Position numbers and translations under genes: made by a program. Below the pieces are notes generated by a model that made no database searches, was not told the origin of the DNA, and saw only the letters and a list, made by a program, of their open reading frames with translations. From the NCBI GenBank assembly GCA_039725955.1, contig CP091034.1, positions 496,001 to 560,000 on the forward strand: DNA of 64,000 bases. The letters run 5' to 3'. Shown here in pieces: positions 36,501-44,574 of this stretch (position 1 is the first letter of the stretch; the number at the start of each line of letters is the position of its first letter). The stretch comes from Sinorhizobium sp. B11 (GTDB lineage: Bacteria > Pseudomonadota > Alphaproteobacteria > Rhizobiales > Rhizobiaceae).

Positions 36501-38558
36501 CGACTGAGCGAAAGAATGGAAGGACTGAAGGGCTGATTGCAGCGCCGGGACAAAGCCGTTTGCCACTGCGATCTGAGAGGACTGAACGTCGTTTTGAAAG
36601 CGGCCGAGATCCGTCGTCAAGCTTTGCAGCGAAGCGCCAAGCTGAGGGCCAAAACGCCTCGTCAGCTCGTCGGCGAACCGGAGAAGAGTGGAGCGATCGG
36701 CAAGGACGTCACCCTTCTGCATCATCTGATCGAGTTCGGCCGTTGATTTGCCGATTGCCGTAGCGAAGATGTTAAAGGCGCCCGGTAGGCGTTCGCCCAA
36801 TTGACCACGCAACTCTTCGGCGGAAACCTTGCCCTTCGAGATCATTTGAGTCAGGGCGAGGAAAACGCCAGACGTTTCGGCAACGCTCAGCTGATTGACG
36901 CGCGCTGCTTCAGCAAGAGAAATGAAAATCTTGCGGGTGTCTTCGGTGGTGAAGTTGGCAGCCCGCGCGGCAACAGCGAACTTGCCGTACTCGTCTGCCA
37001 GTGTGCCGAAGCTAATACCGAGCCTATCGGCCTGGTCACGCAAGAAGGCGACTTCGGTCGCAACCTTTCCGGTGTCCTGATTGAACACTGAACCAAGGCG
37101 GCTTTGGACAGCTTCGAGTTGGCGGAAAGAGTCGACGGCACCGGACACCTGTCCGAGTGCTGCCTGGAATCCGATGTAGCTCGCGGTCAGTCCAAGGATC
37201 TCGCTTCGGATCGACTGAAGCACCGAAACAGTGCGGGCATTTTCCTTGCCCACGGTCGCGAGTGCTCGTGCGAATGCAGACGTCTGGCCTGACGCGCTCG
37301 CCATTGCCGCGCTGGTCTGTTGTGCGGCTGGCGCGATCTGCCGGATGGCACTGGCTGATCGACTGAACTCTTTGAAGGTGGCATTTGCAGACCCGCCAAG
37401 GCTTGCGAGCGCCTGGCGCTGCGACTCATATTCTTGCTTGGCTAGACGTGCCTTCGCCTGGGCAGCACCGAAGGCGGCACCCAACTCTTCGGTCGGAGCT
37501 TCGGCAGCGCGCATCTGTTGCGCCAGTGCCTTGACGTCAGTCTGTGCGGCGACCCATTCGCGACGGGCCTCGAGGACGGCTCGGCGCTGCGTGGCAAGAG
37601 CCTGAACATCGATGCCACCTGCAGCCGTCGCGGTATCTGATGCGCCGCTGATCGTCTTTACGTTCGACAAACCCTCAATGCGCGCCTTGGCTGCCGCAAG
37701 ATTGGCTGCCATCCGCTGAGCCGCGGCGCTGACATTTTCCTGCGAGATCGCGACACCGCCAAGCGCTTCACCGGCTTTCGCCGACACGCCACGGATGGAG
37801 TCGAGTTCGGTGCGTGCTTTTCCGAGATCGTCGCGCTCGGCGTTAAGCGCAATGGCAGTTCGTGCCACCTCGTTGCCAAGTTGGTTCTGCAACGATGTTG
37901 CGGCCGACACCTGCGGGCGCAGGTTCTTGATAGCATCAGAGGACTGCTTGATCGCGTCCTGGTATTCCTGGACCTGCTTGATGACCTGAGCTTGAGCATT
38001 TTTCTGTGCCGGCAGATCGGCAGAGATGAAAGCACCGGCAGACTTTGCAGCCGGTCTGACGAAATGATCGGGAGTCGACCCAAGCTGCTTGTTGTAGCGG
38101 GCCTGGTTCTGCTCCGCCTGTCGAACTTGCTTGTTGACCTCGGCCAATTCCTTGCGGCTGGCGGCAAGGGCATTCTTGTTCGAGGCAAGCGAGTTTTCTT
38201 CGGCAGCCAGTTGGGCCTTCAGCCGCGTGGCTGCCTGCGCTGCTGCATCACTGTCGCGCGCAAGCTTTGCGAGTTCACCGGCATTGCTGCGCAGTGAGCC
38301 TTCCATGCGGGTGACGGCAGCCGTTGCCTTGTCGAGCTCGGCAGCGACTTTCCCGGCCGCCTGAAGTTTGTTCAGTTCGCCTTCAAATTTCTGAGCTTGG
38401 GAGGCGATCTTGCCAAGGGCATCCGAGGTTTTCCCGGCTCCCTTGGCAACGTCGTCCATATCACCGACGTTCTTCTTCAGCGCCTTCGAGATTTTGTCGA
38501 GTTCGCCGGAAGCCCGGTCTTTCGCCCTGATAACAAGATCGATATCTTTACCGGCCAT
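33579..38558 (-). CDS. Phage tail tape-measure protein with lytic-transglycosylase-like segment
   Basis: A 1,659-aa protein that sets tail length and is ejected with the DNA. It has an N-terminal coiled-coil region (about 1-400), then the conserved tape_meas_nterm domain (about 460-680; FRQLEAVQSRLGSVF, KVSAEELRGQLGERLPGAFN). Hydrophobic helices follow near 740-830. A lysozyme-like/transglycosylase segment lies near 1130-1200 (LIDRIIRQEGGQDG, SARGIGQFTEGTW). The C-terminus carries YHSGGIAGLRPDEVPAVLKK, typical of these proteins. Starts MAGKDIDLVIRAKDRASGEL. Odd context: it sits between primase and excisionase rather than in a tail operon. Confidence 0.92.
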   Translation of the reverse strand: MAGKDIDLVIRAKDRASGELDKISKALKKNVGDMDDVAKGAGKTSDALGKIASQAQKFEGELNKLQAAGKVAAELDKATAAVTRMEGSLRSNAGELAKLARDSDAAAQAATRLKAQLAAEENSLASNKNALAASRKELAEVNKQVRQAEQNQARYNKQLGSTPDHFVRPAAKSAGAFISADLPAQKNAQAQVIKQVQEYQDAIKQSSDAIKNLRPQVSAATSLQNQLGNEVARTAIALNAERDDLGKARTELDSIRGVSAKAGEALGGVAISQENVSAAAQRMAANLAAAKARIEGLSNVKTISGASDTATAAGGIDVQALATQRRAVLEARREWVAAQTDVKALAQQMRAAEAPTEELGAAFGAAQAKARLAKQEYESQRQALASLGGSANATFKEFSRSASAIRQIAPAAQQTSAAMASASGQTSAFARALATVGKENARTVSVLQSIRSEILGLTASYIGFQAALGQVSGAVDSFRQLEAVQSRLGSVFNQDTGKVATEVAFLRDQADRLGISFGTLADEYGKFAVAARAANFTTEDTRKIFISLAEAARVNQLSVAETSGVFLALTQMISKGKVSAEELRGQLGERLPGAFNIFATAIGKSTAELDQMMQKGDVLADRSTLLRFADELTRRFGPQLGASLQSLTTDLGRFQNDVQSSQIAVANGFVPALQSALQSFHSFAQSSDGQNTFTAIGKAVGEAIKVLAEVPKYFDLIAAALKVFAAAKVAELFGGLAGKMLQAVSAMQAFNRELTLVGPRTQAATNSQTMFGRALAQSVSSLGSFRQNLLASTSQSALARTGVVSLASAVGGLQTALVVTATGFRALLAAFGGPIGIALTAVTYAVGTWLTSIGNATSAVEEHKRQIDIVVAAYNAAGDKAGDWAKKISGVTMAQAIASVQDLKKQFDKTAASAEESSRRLTYAFQDFPSDSPQVRQLAQFQDALKAARSGAISVKELESALNDIALNPADEQLKQIALEILNIVNNAGEGETSLKDLGDAIASAEALVRQMNGAATDADKALLGLGKSAQETSQNLDYQGKATAFNKLLLDMQENIPGVGEELKKLEALKGLEKQYKDAMNLATTMGQVLDATKAYSDAVAGINQSFMQKQFDSLPNISGNLIDRIIRQEGGQDGTGPSTSSARGIGQFTEGTWLPIFNRLFPALQRLTDAQKLGYRSRDEFARPVLQEFTKQNQMQLANAGVAPTDTNTYLAHFLGAGDAIKVVLANPDELAKNLVDPASAAANPTVIKSDTTARDLINWSFQKIGSGSPIMAGGQTKQESFDQGITGRVKAWKDEADARKDSNKEAKVARELAQAENEAIKEGVTLSQAQRDAIKEAAAAKYDSAHADEQLKANQQEAREQLNDIIGLDQQRKNLLQEINMAQNAGDSGRTQELVTQLQGVNDQLSAAVPKALELARALGDEKMVAQLQKVQLNTAKVGSGLTAFGLSASNVQELVGSFANGLVGAFDNFAQSVANGANAFQALGQAFLQFAADFLRQIATMILQQMILNALAGFGGPIGQAAQGLGGVAKVITGHTGGLVGSAAIGGGNMSRQLNFDWVGNIMRYHSGGIAGLRPDEVPAVLKKNEEVLTEQDPRHRFNSGQEKPSESKGGQPIKQVLVLNERDLSNAVASSHGEKVVITHIKNNAQTIRKVLGV

Positions 38559-38560
38559 TG

Positions 38561-38983
38561 TCAGTGTCTCCGATCGCTGCCGGTTGAGAAGACCGAGGTT
38601 TCACGAGCTTTCGCGACTGCCAAATTGACGATGTGTGCGAGAATTTCTTCGAGCGAGCGTCCAGGGAAGGTGGCGATTATCGTTTGATGTGCGCAAGCGA
38701 TCCGAAACAGGTGGCCTGATTTCGCGATCTTCTCACGAGCGATTCCGGTGCCGACTGCAGCTATGGCGTCGATGACAGGTCCGCACCGCTCGAAAACTCG
38801 GCCCGCAATATGATCGGCGATGGGATCAAGACCGGTTGCTGCCGCCTGTGCGGCATATGCGTCAACGATATCCGCGATATTGCCGGGACCGAGTTCGTCG
38901 ACGATCGCGTTTACCTCGATCTCAGTTAGAGCTCTGGTATTCGGAGCGAGGAACGCTGTAAGGATATCAAGCATCTCGGTCAC
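38561..38983 (-). CDS. Hypothetical phage protein before tape measure (tail assembly chaperone candidate)
   Basis: A 140-aa soluble, helical protein. It ends 2 bp before the tape-measure start, the position normally held by the tail assembly chaperone (lambda gpG/gpGT). It contains no transmembrane segment and has an acidic start (TEIEVNAIVDELGPGNIADI). The chaperone role is inferred from position and size only. No programmed-frameshift slippery site was identified. Confidence 0.6.
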   Translation of the reverse strand: MTEMLDILTAFLAPNTRALTEIEVNAIVDELGPGNIADIVDAYAAQAAATGLDPIADHIAGRVFERCGPVIDAIAAVGTGIAREKIAKSGHLFRIACAHQTIIATFPGRSLEEILAHIVNLAVAKARETSVFSTGSDRRH

Positions 38984-38993
38984 CTTCGTCTAG

Positions 38994-39018
38994 TCTATTC
39001 AACATTTAGTTGAATAGA
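38994..39018. promoter_or_regulatory. 25-bp palindrome TCTATTCAAC-N5-GTTGAATAGA
   Basis: Perfect 10-bp arms around ATTTA, overlapping the primase stop codon and upstream of the 140-aa gene and the tape measure. Related TTCAAC/GTTGAA sites occur in front of the portal gene (51020-51045) and near the iteron array, suggesting one element-encoded regulator. Confidence 0.5.
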
Positions 39019-41468
39019 TCGTCATCATTGAAAGTATTGCGGGAATCAATGGGAAGATCAATGGCGTTATCCGGCCAGTTGATTTCGGCGCCTATCCAGC
39101 GATCAAACTCGTCACGGCAGTCGGGAAGGGGAGGGACTACGCAAAGCCGGAGTCGTCTGCCTTCGTCGCGGACTCTCACCGGTTCGAATTGTGGGAGCAT
39201 CGCCTTCAAACTTTTGGAGAATGCTACCTCACTGGCCTCCAGCCCCTGATAACGCTGTTTGTGAAACCAGCGGCCATAGGCATCTCGGAACTCTGATTTG
39301 ATTACGCGTATAGGCTCGGCCGGCCACGCATCTGCCATTGTGTGGCCCATGCCATCGAAGGCACCCTGGTAAAGCACCCCGTGCCACCAGCGCTCGACGT
39401 TCTTAAGGCCCTCCACCTTCTGCTCTGCGAGAGCCTCGGTGTCCGGAACGGCACGGACCTGGAAATCGGAAATATCGTAGGTTAGGAGATAGTGCAGCAG
39501 CGCCTCGCGCCCGCCGTTATTCATCTCGTTGTGCAGGGCGTCGAAATACTTGTGGTCGTTACAGCGTTGAGACGAGACATTCAGGACAAAGAAGCGCCTC
39601 TCATCCTGAGTTGCCGGGACCACCCACCGCTCATTCGACGAGATGAAGAGGCGCAGGACCGATTTGATCGGGAATGCATTCATGCCCTTCGGCTCGATCA
39701 TCACGTTGTTGGATGTGATAAGATATTTAAGCTGGCCTTCAGCCTTCTTGTCGCCGGCCCAGAAGCCTTCTTGAACGCTAAGCAGCAAGCAGCGCTCCTG
39801 ATGAGCGTTGAACTTGCCCGTCATCTGCTCCTGATTGCCGATCGTGATGTAGTGATTCTGGAAGAGACTGCCCACGTAGTCCGCGACAGTGTCCTTGCCA
39901 GCGCCCTTCTTGCCGATCGCAATGACCGCAACGCCCGGCTTCTCCTCGGGCTTCTGGACCATGTGAGCAAGCCAGCCTAACAGGTACCAGAAATGCTCCT
40001 CATTACCATTGCAGAATATCGTCAGCAGGTGATCTAGGAAGAGCGCGCAGGATCTGTTGCCGTCGGGCTCGACCGAGAAGCCCTGCCAATGGTTATAGGC
40101 ACCTTCGACTACGCGGTTCGGTGCAAAAACAATGCCGTTCGGATATGATCGACGATGTTTCGAGCGCATCCACTGCTTGGACAGAGGCTCGGTTGTCTTG
40201 TCTTTGGGTACGCGGTCGTTTTCGTGGTAATTATGTAGGTCGTTGACGGAGCCGTAAGTGACGGTGTTGTCAGCATGAAAGTCCAGGATCACGGTTTTGC
40301 TGCTGACACGTGCCACAGCAAATCGTTCGTTCATCCTGGCGATCTTCGGCGGTGCGCCGCGGCCGAGCTCGAACTCGACTTCAGCTTTCTTCAGCTTCAG
40401 CTGTGATTTCGACAGCTTTGACTTCTCGGGACCGTTCCCGGCGCCAAGGAGATCGTCGAACATGTCTGTTCGGCTGTCGTCGATCTCCTCGACATCGTCA
40501 AAGTCATCCTCGATCGAATCGAGCGCGCGTTCTGCCCTGATTTCCCGCGCGACCGCGACGAGACTGGCCATGCGGAACGGCGCCTGTGCCCGGTTCCTGA
40601 ACGATTTCCAGACACGCTTTTGGTCTTTCTCGTCGAACTTCTCGCTGATCTTGGAATACTTGCACCACGTCTCGAAGCCGAAATCCGAACCATCGGTCTC
40701 ATGATGCAGAGCCATGCCGACTCGCATCCACTGGTCGCGGTCTTCAAACCATTCCGCTGCCGGCAAGTCGTCGAGGACGGCAATAATCTCATCATCTTCT
40801 AGGCCGAGAGGCTGCTGGCGCTCCGGATTGGCCTCGGTCTCTTCCCTGTCCTCGGCGATTCGGGCGACTGCCCCTGACGGCAGGATTGGCCCGATGCCCA
40901 TATCCAGAAAATCAAAGTCGAACTCGCGCAGCCAGCGATACGGCTGTCCGGTGTCAGGATGTATGGAGGGTGGAATAGCCGCCTGCGCGCCGGTCGCGAG
41001 GAGATGGAGCTCCCAATCCCACTTCTTGACGTCGCGCTGCTTGCTTTCATCCCACACCAGGGCGAAACCGTCGCTGTGAGCGAACTTCTTGGGCGGGAAC
41101 GGCTTGTCTGTGAGGATATAGAAGTGGCGGCTCTCACCACCCGAGCCCGAGATGACGGTCGGGACTGATTCCAGATCGAGTTCGGGGAGCAGTTCAAGGA
41201 GTTTTTCGCGCGCTTCGTCGACCTTGGACGGCACGCGGATGTCGAAATCAATGATGTGCAGGTAGAGGCCTGAGACCACAGACCATTTGCCGAGACGGAC
41301 GCCGACATTATTGCCGTCGCGATATGTGCGCTTGAGATCTGCGAGCGATGCGACGGGCTTGGCAGCCCAATCGTTTCCGATCGGCCTTTTTGATTTTGGG
41401 TGCAGCCATTGCAGAGCGAATCCGGCTTTCGCCAGGCGCTCGATTTTCGGGGGAAGGGCTGCAGTCAT
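39006..41468 (-). CDS. Primase-polymerase/helicase replication protein
   Basis: An 820-aa phage/plasmid-type replication protein. The N-terminal bifunctional primase/polymerase domain (about 1-200; PKSKRPIGNDWAAKP, LHIIDFDIR with catalytic acidic residues, GSGGESRHFYI) is followed by a PriCT-like helical region (about 225-310). The C-terminal half is an SF3-type/DUF5906 helicase with Walker A in IGKKGAGKDTVADYV (near 520-527) and ISSNERWVVPATQDERRFFV. It would prime and unwind the excised element at its own origin, plausibly the iteron region at 44 kb. Confidence 0.87.
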   Translation of the reverse strand: MTAALPPKIERLAKAGFALQWLHPKSKRPIGNDWAAKPVASLADLKRTYRDGNNVGVRLGKWSVVSGLYLHIIDFDIRVPSKVDEAREKLLELLPELDLESVPTVISGSGGESRHFYILTDKPFPPKKFAHSDGFALVWDESKQRDVKKWDWELHLLATGAQAAIPPSIHPDTGQPYRWLREFDFDFLDMGIGPILPSGAVARIAEDREETEANPERQQPLGLEDDEIIAVLDDLPAAEWFEDRDQWMRVGMALHHETDGSDFGFETWCKYSKISEKFDEKDQKRVWKSFRNRAQAPFRMASLVAVAREIRAERALDSIEDDFDDVEEIDDSRTDMFDDLLGAGNGPEKSKLSKSQLKLKKAEVEFELGRGAPPKIARMNERFAVARVSSKTVILDFHADNTVTYGSVNDLHNYHENDRVPKDKTTEPLSKQWMRSKHRRSYPNGIVFAPNRVVEGAYNHWQGFSVEPDGNRSCALFLDHLLTIFCNGNEEHFWYLLGWLAHMVQKPEEKPGVAVIAIGKKGAGKDTVADYVGSLFQNHYITIGNQEQMTGKFNAHQERCLLLSVQEGFWAGDKKAEGQLKYLITSNNVMIEPKGMNAFPIKSVLRLFISSNERWVVPATQDERRFFVLNVSSQRCNDHKYFDALHNEMNNGGREALLHYLLTYDISDFQVRAVPDTEALAEQKVEGLKNVERWWHGVLYQGAFDGMGHTMADAWPAEPIRVIKSEFRDAYGRWFHKQRYQGLEASEVAFSKSLKAMLPQFEPVRVRDEGRRLRLCVVPPLPDCRDEFDRWIGAEINWPDNAIDLPIDSRNTFNDDDLFN

Positions 41469-41558
41469 TTGCTATTCCACATTCGGTTGATCAGGAGGCC
41501 GAGTTCGACCGTGGCGCCGCAAGGACGCGCTGATGATTTTCGGTTTTGAGATCCGCGG

Positions 41559-41870
41559 TTAGTGGATCGGCGAGCCCGCTTGCGGCCGGTCGGACGAATC
41601 CGCCCAAGCTTCGGCGCGGTCGCGAAGATCCGGAGCTATTTCAGTTTCCGGAACCATGAGGAGTTGCGAGTACGTGCCATCCAACCTGATCTTAGTGAGG
41701 ATTTCCGAGTTCAGCGCGGCTTCCTTGCCTACTAGAGACACCATAGCTTGACGACTGCGCGCCTCGCGCTTGGAAGCCGAATAAGCCTCATTCTTGTTGA
41801 GGCCTAGCTCCATGAGCTCGCGCTTACGCCGACGCCGAAAACGCTCAAATGTGGGGGACAGGCCACTCAT
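41559..41870 (-). CDS. Hypothetical small basic protein
   Basis: A 103-aa protein, unrecognised. It opens MSGLSPTFERFRRRRKRELM, is rich in Arg and Lys in the first 45 residues and acidic later. The start at 41870 overlaps the upstream gene's stop as ATGA, so the two are translationally coupled. A longer in-frame start (41909) would extend the overlap and is less likely. Confidence 0.6.
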   Translation of the reverse strand: MSGLSPTFERFRRRRKRELMELGLNKNEAYSASKREARSRQAMVSLVGKEAALNSEILTKIRLDGTYSQLLMVPETEIAPDLRDRAEAWADSSDRPQAGSPIH

Positions 41871-42643
41871 AGTGAATCCCCTGCCATTTCGGAAGCAAGC
41901 TGCTGACAAGCTTCAGCAAAGCCGGGGAACTCTTTCGATGTGACAACATTGAACCACGTTGGACGGATCGGAGAATCGAACCGAACCGCGCTCCTGAAGC
42001 TTTCGATAAATCTCAAACCCATGGGAGTGTCGTTATGATCGAAACCCGAGTGGTTTTCGATAGCTAGAAGTGCGGCCATTTCATCGTAAAGTTGGTGAAA
42101 ATGATAGCGGATCGCGTCGTATCGGTGGAGACGCCGCGCGATAAGCCAATCCCTGGTCGCACTCTTCAACCGCAGCTTAATTGTGGCTTTCTTCGACTCG
42201 ATTTCATCGACTTTCTCACGAATAATGTCGATCGCCCGATTTGCCGCAGCACAATCCCGCTCCGAGGCGGAAACCTGCTCCTGCAGTGCGCTGAGAGCTT
42301 CCTTGAGCTGATCCAAATCAACTGACGAGCTAGCGTTGATAATATTTAGCGCTTCCGCCTCGGTAATCTTCGCCTTGGTCTCGTCGATCTCTTCGAGCCG
42401 ATTGTCGCGATCCTGAAGCGTTTTTGCGGCGCGCGCGATTTTTGCGCCATATTGATCGCGCTCGTGGTCGAGATTAGCGATCATCCGCATCATTTGCTCT
42501 CTGCGGGCTTGAATGGGCGCAAGATCCGGCAAGCGCGCCGGTACGAAACTGCGCGGCATCTCGTTCGGCTCCTTTGCCAGAGCAAACGGTTGTGGCTTAG
42601 GAAGCGGTGCGGGGTGGTCAACGAATGTTTCGGAAATCGCCAT
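41867..42643 (-). CDS. Hypothetical coiled-coil protein
   Basis: A 258-aa protein. Residues about 40-155 are strongly heptad-like (REQMMRMIANLDHERDQYGA, LQEQVSASERDCAAANRAID), and the last 90 residues are more globular. No family is recognised. It lies in the early leftward gene block between the 204-aa gene and the primase, so a DNA-metabolism role is possible but unproven. Confidence 0.65.
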   Translation of the reverse strand: MAISETFVDHPAPLPKPQPFALAKEPNEMPRSFVPARLPDLAPIQARREQMMRMIANLDHERDQYGAKIARAAKTLQDRDNRLEEIDETKAKITEAEALNIINASSSVDLDQLKEALSALQEQVSASERDCAAANRAIDIIREKVDEIESKKATIKLRLKSATRDWLIARRLHRYDAIRYHFHQLYDEMAALLAIENHSGFDHNDTPMGLRFIESFRSAVRFDSPIRPTWFNVVTSKEFPGFAEACQQLASEMAGDSL

Positions 42644-42756
42644 CGGGACTGCCTTTCGATGTCAGTTGCCAACATGACATACGAAACGGGCCTCTTCGGC
42701 AAACCATCTCTTGTCACAGTTTCAAGCGGTAAAAACTGTGACAAAACCTAGTTCGT

Positions 42757-43371
42757 TCAGTACGGCATAAGGTCCCCCAACAGATCCCCAAAGAGCGACT
42801 GGTGAAGCTCCAAACTGCGGCGTGACGCCAACAATCGTCGCAACCGCTTGTCGATCTGTTGTTCTGCCCAAGCTTGACGATCCCGAGAATCCCGCTTCTC
42901 ACACTCTTCCATGGGATAACCCTCCATTTGGTAGAATGTTTTCACAACGTCACGTCGATCTTTGAGCTCGTTAAATTTGGGCGCCTTCAGCTTGTCGCTA
43001 CTAGAGTTTTCGACCACTTTGTCGTGGATCGCGACAAGCAACCTGTGACGCTTCGCCGTCCAAAAGGGATCTTGCGGTCCCCTTTTGCCTTTCGCACTCC
43101 TCTGTTTTTGCAAGCTCAGACGTGTGGCATTCGCCGTTACAGCAATCATGCGGTTGATTAGCGATTTGTGAGCATCGAAAAGTCTGTTTTCGACAAGGAT
43201 GGTCGCTATTTCCAGCAACGCCGAAGCCTCGGTCATGGTGTCGTCGATCTCGATCGAACCTTCTTCCGTCTGAAGTTGCTGGACAGCCTCGCGTGCCTCT
43301 CCTGAGAGATGTTCAAGGGTGGCGATATGGTGAAGCGGCACGACCGGCGCCACTTCTTTCTCATGTTGCAT
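42757..43371 (-). CDS. Hypothetical early-region protein
   Basis: A 204-aa, mostly helical, charged protein with a basic middle (SLQKQRSAKGKRGPQDPFW, then KRHRLL) and a C-terminus rich in Arg and Leu (IDKRLRRLLASRRSLELHQS). No known domain was seen. It starts 20 bp after the upstream small gene and probably belongs to the same leftward transcript. Confidence 0.6.
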   Translation of the reverse strand: MQHEKEVAPVVPLHHIATLEHLSGEAREAVQQLQTEEGSIEIDDTMTEASALLEIATILVENRLFDAHKSLINRMIAVTANATRLSLQKQRSAKGKRGPQDPFWTAKRHRLLVAIHDKVVENSSSDKLKAPKFNELKDRRDVVKTFYQMEGYPMEECEKRDSRDRQAWAEQQIDKRLRRLLASRRSLELHQSLFGDLLGDLMPY

Positions 43372-43391
43372 GGATTTGACCCCCTGTGGAC

Positions 43392-43652
43392 CTATCGGAT
43401 CAAGCTCTCAGCGATCTGCTGGCAGAAGCCAACCTCAACACCGCCATGTTTACGGCGAACGGCGATCGATTTAACCACGTGACCAAGCAACATCGGCGCC
43501 TCATTGTCCTTCATGACGGAAATCAGTTCGAGAGCATATGCCCGGCCCGCAGCGTTGTCAGTGGCCCAATCGCCGGTTTCGGTCGGAGCCCAGAGATTGA
43601 TTTCGCCGCATGCCTGGTTTGCGAAGGAGAGGGTGGTAGTCAGTTTGCTCAT
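43392..43652 (-). CDS. Hypothetical first gene of the leftward early block
   Basis: An 86-aa protein, unrecognised: MSKLTTTLSFANQACGEINL at the start, with EAPMLLGHVVKSIAVRRKHG later. The start at 43652 has AAGGATC upstream; a longer in-frame start at 43682 has no such site. It is divergent from the ribbon-helix-helix gene, and the operators between them probably control both. Confidence 0.6.
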   Translation of the reverse strand: MSKLTTTLSFANQACGEINLWAPTETGDWATDNAAGRAYALELISVMKDNEAPMLLGHVVKSIAVRRKHGGVEVGFCQQIAESLIR

Positions 43653-43702
43653 GGGAAGATCCTTTCTTGCCGGCGCTCCCAACTGAGCACCATAAGCAAG
43701 AC

Positions 43703-43782
43703 ATTAAATGATATCGTTTAATGTGTCAATTAACTATATCGTTTATTCAATGGTGGCTCTGCGTTGACTCAATAAACGATAT
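43703..43782. promoter_or_regulatory. Operator cluster ATATCGTTTA between divergent early genes
   Basis: A 20-bp near-perfect palindrome ATTAAATGATATCGTTTAAT (43703-43722) is followed by a direct copy of ATATCGTTTA at 43736-43745 and an inverted copy at 43773-43782. The AT-rich region lies between the 86-aa gene (leftward) and the RHH gene (rightward), where a ribbon-helix-helix repressor would bind cooperatively. Confidence 0.65.
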
Positions 43783-43798
43783 ATTTTATTCCATAACC

Positions 43799-43972
43799 AT
43801 GGGTAGACCGCCGCTAAACAACAAACCGATACTTATTCGCCTGTCAGAGGAATCAATCGCCAAGATTGACTCGCTGGTCGGGACCTATGGCCGTGCGAAA
43901 TTCATCCGCGAGGCAGTGGAAAACGAGATCGAAAGGCGTGCTGCTGAGGGTCTTTCAAAATCCGACCAGTAG
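43799..43972 (+). CDS. Ribbon-helix-helix (CopG/MetJ type) regulator
   Basis: A 57-aa protein with the RHH pattern: NKPILIRLSEESIAKIDSLV (beta strand and helix A), then GRAKFIREAVENEIERR (helix B). The start is ATG 43799-43801, after the third operator copy; the longer upstream frame runs through the operators and was rejected. It is the natural candidate for the factor binding the ATATCGTTTA sites and acting as the element's early repressor. Confidence 0.8.
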   Translation: MGRPPLNNKPILIRLSEESIAKIDSLVGTYGRAKFIREAVENEIERRAAEGLSKSDQ

Positions 43973-44023
43973 AAGGTCGCGACAGCTTTCACAGCGGATT
44001 TTATTCAACTGTCCCCAGACCAT

Positions 44024-44343
44024 CTAGGGACACGCATTGAGTGGGCCTTCCATCTAGGGACAGCTCATCTATCTAATTTCGTTCAGTAAAATTTGTGCCG
44101 TCCCTAGTGTCCCTAGAGTCCCTAGTGAAATCTCAATCGCTTATAATGCGTAAGTGAACAGCCGGTGGTTAAGTTGAATGTCCATTGTGCAGTGTTCATT
44201 GAATTTCGTTATTTCTACATGTGATTATTTCACTAGGGACACTAGGGACACTAGGGACACTAGGGACAACCATTGTTATAATATTGATATTTAGAAGAAA
44301 AATCCGGCCCTAGTGAATACCTTTTTGTCCCTAGTGTCCCTAG
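44024..44343. repeat. Iteron-like CTAGGGAC array (about 12 copies)
   Basis: Four perfect tandem 9-bp units ACTAGGGAC lie at 44232-44267. Single direct copies lie at 44024-44031 and 44054-44061. Inverted copies (GTCCCTAG) lie at 44100-44108, 44109-44116 and 44118-44126, then 44327-44335 and 44336-44343, with a variant at 44307-44314. CTAG is normally rare in these genomes, so this density is striking. Confidence 0.75.
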
Positions 44344-44513
44344 ATTTTCGAAAAAGGTTGAATACACAAGGGACATAATCCAGAAAAATTCTGGCAAAAA
44401 ATTTTTATGGAGCGGGGCTCAGCGCCCCTCGCCATGCACTGTTACACAGAATGGGACCCGTAGCGATCCGGCTCAATGTCCCTTGTGCGGATGAGCGGTT
44501 AACGCTGTCTCTT

Positions 44514-44548
44514 GTGCAGACCTACAGATGTTGATGTCTATTGTGCAG
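44514..44548. repeat. 35-bp repeat, copy 1 (flanks nuclease gene)
   Basis: Begins GTGCAGACCTACAGATGTTG and ends CTATTGTGCAG. It matches 45163-45197 at 28 of 35 positions in the same orientation, so the nuclease gene is bracketed by the two. Related single TTGTGCAG-type motifs lie at about 44185, 44484 and 45257. Confidence 0.6.
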
Positions 44549-44574
44549 AAGCTCGGCGAACATTCTGCTGCGGA

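Larger units (their letters stand above)
43973..44574. other. Gene-free, AT-rich region with iteron-like array (candidate replication origin)
   Basis: No convincing gene lies in these 602 bp. The stretch holds the CTAGGGAC repeats (44024-44343), TTCAAC motifs near 44003-44010 and 44175, and several TTGTGCAG repeats to 44548. With an RHH gene on one side and a primase-helicase nearby, it has the look of an origin plus control region. Confidence 0.5.

Noticed and set aside
44024..44343. The repeats as a CRISPR array
   Set aside because: Units are 8-9 bp, in both orientations and irregularly spaced or directly tandem. There are no unique 30-bp spacers and no cas genes, so iterons or operators fit better.
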